From: Acidimicrobiia bacterium
GTDB lineage: Bacteria > Actinomycetota > Acidimicrobiia > Acidimicrobiales > Bin134
Direction: 5' to 3'
Length of the DNA stretch: 5,977 nt
Assembly (NCBI GenBank): GCA_009843565.1
Contig: VYDF01000289.1
Location: 1-5,977, forward strand
The notes under the pieces are model-generated. The model saw nothing but the letters and a program-made list of their open reading frames with translations. It was not told the origin of the DNA and made no database searches. A program made the position numbers and the translations under genes. Shown here piece by piece: positions 5,096 through 5,977 of this stretch (the stretch's first letter is position 1; every line of letters starts with the position of its first letter).

Positions 5096-5977
5096 CTTGG
5101 CCGCTGCCCCCCGGGCTGGTTGACCTTCACCGTCGAATTTGGGAGCAGATCGCCGGTTCGGGCTCGTGGTGGACCGGCGAAGAGCGGGTGGCCATGGTGG
5201 CCGCGGCCCGTCGGGCTTGGGATTGCGCCCGGTGCGCGGAGCGAAGCGCGGCGCTTTCCCCCGCGTGGGGCGAGCGCTGTGGCGACCCTGAATCGGTCCT
5301 CGACGATGTGGTGGTGGACGCCGTCCACCGGGTGGTAACCGATGCCCCCCGGGTGACCCGCACCTGGCTCGACGAGCTTCATCAGGCGGGCGTCACTGAT
5401 GCCCACTATGTGGAGATGCTCGGCGTAGTGACGTGCGCACTCAACATCGATGAGTTCAACCGCGTGCTCGGGGTAGCGCTCGACCCCCTGCCCTCGCCCC
5501 GGCCGGGGTCTCCCGACCGCTACCGCCCGGCCAATGCCGCCCGCAACCTCCACTGGGTGGCGACGCTGGATCCCCGCACTCGGGAAGAGCCCGAAGCCGA
5601 TCTGTTTCCCGGCGCTCGTACGGGGAACGTGATTCGCAGCCTCAGCCTGGTGCCCGATGCCATGCGGATGGCCATAGCGCTGACTGAGATGCACTATGTC
5701 CCCACCCAGTTTGTGGTTGACATGGCGTGGTCACCAGGGCGATCACTCAATCGGTCCCAGATCGAGTTTGTCGCCACCCGGGTGTCCGAGCGCAACGGCT
5801 GTGTCTACTGAGCAGTTGCCCATGGAACCCTGCTCCGGGCGGGCAGGTCGGAATCCGAGCCGGTAGCCGGTGAAGCGGCACTTGATGCCTTTATCGAAGC
5901 GGCCGTGGATCGTAGCGGGGAGTTGACGGCTGCCCGCGAGGAATTGAGCGCAGTGCTCGGTCCTGAGGCGGTGGTTG
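5092..5977 (+). CDS. AhpD/carboxymuconolactone-decarboxylase-like selenoprotein with in-frame UGA (3' end beyond window)
   Basis: Starts at GTG 5092, overlapping the hydrolase stop by 4 bp (GTGA). Read conventionally it ends at TGA 5809-5811 (239 aa), but the frame is open for 55 more codons to the edge. The motif E225-x11-C237-V-Y-[TGA240]-A-V-A-H244 reproduces the AhpD active site E-x11-C-x2-C-x3-H with TGA at the second Cys, the nucleophile in AhpD. The preceding L-N-R-S-Q-I-E-F-V-A-T-R-V-S and following G-T-L-L-R-A-G are typical of the family, so homology spans the codon. I therefore read residue 240 as selenocysteine; a SECIS-like hairpin follows. An N-terminal C45-A-R-C48 lies in a degenerate first repeat with Ser where the His would be. 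The likely role is thiol/selenol peroxide or disulfide chemistry, perhaps protecting the oxygenases; decarboxylase activity is unlikely with this motif. A nonsense mutation or read error is the alternative. Confidence 0.85.
5809..5811 (+). other. UGA recoded as selenocysteine (Sec240)
   Basis: The TGA replaces the second Cys of C-x-x-C-x-x-x-H. Coding sequence on both sides is in the same frame and looks like one family. Only one base separates TGA from the Cys codons TGC and TGT. Confidence 0.82.
5829..5847 (+). promoter_or_regulatory. Candidate bacterial SECIS hairpin
   Basis: CCUGC (5829-5833) pairs with GCAGG (5843-5847). A single bulged U (5834) follows, then CC (5835-5836) pairs with GG (5841-5842), closing a GGGC loop (5837-5840). 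The loop begins 26 nt after the UGA, inside the roughly 16-37 nt range used for bacterial SECIS models. The E. coli fdhF element that SelB binds also has a bulged U on the 5' side, a short upper stem and a loop starting GG. A rival hairpin pairs 5810-5815 with 5830-5835. Pairing was done by eye, without energy calculation. Confidence 0.62.

Noticed and set aside
5068..5694. 208-aa open frame on the minus strand
   Set aside because: It is antisense to the AhpD-like gene and has no recognisable motif.
5809..5811. TGA as a true stop or a nonsense mutation
   Set aside because: Family-like sequence continues in frame past it, it sits exactly on the catalytic Cys, and a SECIS-like hairpin follows. 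It cannot be fully excluded without the genome's selenium genes.
5810..5835. GAGCAG/CTGCTC hairpin as the SECIS
   Set aside because: It has a 14-nt loop that does not start with G and lacks the bulged U. The 5829-5847 hairpin fits the known bacterial element better, so this one is kept only as a competing fold.

Overview
The window is GC-rich with GTG starts beside ATG, tightly packed genes and an actinobacterial-style lipoprotein leader (lipobox LAAAC followed by an Asp-rich stretch). It most likely comes from an actinomycete, possibly an acidimicrobial lineage; that placement is inference. No stretch over 300 bases lacks a gene.

Layout. Positions 1-120 (minus) hold the first 40 codons of an exported lipoprotein that runs off the left edge. 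Positions 302-1717 (minus) encode a Rieske non-heme iron oxygenase. A 246-bp divergent intergenic region (1718-1963) separates it from the rightward genes. These are catB (muconate cycloisomerase, 1964-3100) and catC (muconolactone isomerase, 3112-3414). After a 117-bp gap come an intradiol ring-cleavage dioxygenase (catA type, 3532-4332), a dienelactone-hydrolase-family enzyme (4337-5095), and an AhpD/carboxymuconolactone-decarboxylase-like gene (5092 to beyond 5977).

Together the genes form an ortho-cleavage (beta-ketoadipate) module. The Rieske enzyme probably prepares an aromatic ring, CatA opens catechol to cis,cis-muconate, CatB makes muconolactone, CatC makes the enol-lactone, and the Cys-type hydrolase may open the lactone in place of CatD. 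The set of cycloisomerase, muconolactone-isomerase-like protein, intradiol dioxygenase and dienelactone hydrolase also matches the gene content of actinobacterial chlorocatechol pathways, so a chlorinated substrate is possible.

Two observations stand out. First, the last gene appears to end at a TGA at 5809-5811, but the frame stays open to the window edge. The TGA falls exactly on the second Cys of the AhpD active-site motif (C-V-Y-[TGA]-A-V-A-H), with the catalytic Glu 12 residues before the first Cys. A hairpin with a bulged U and a GGGC loop begins 17 nt downstream. This is best read as a selenocysteine codon with a bacterial SECIS element, so the conventional 239-aa call would truncate a selenoprotein. 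Second, each of the four inferred transcription units is preceded by the same tandem element, GGWAT-N17-GGTATTG. Its second half runs into a TTGrcG/TTGGAG -35 box, which points to a shared regulator of the whole cluster.
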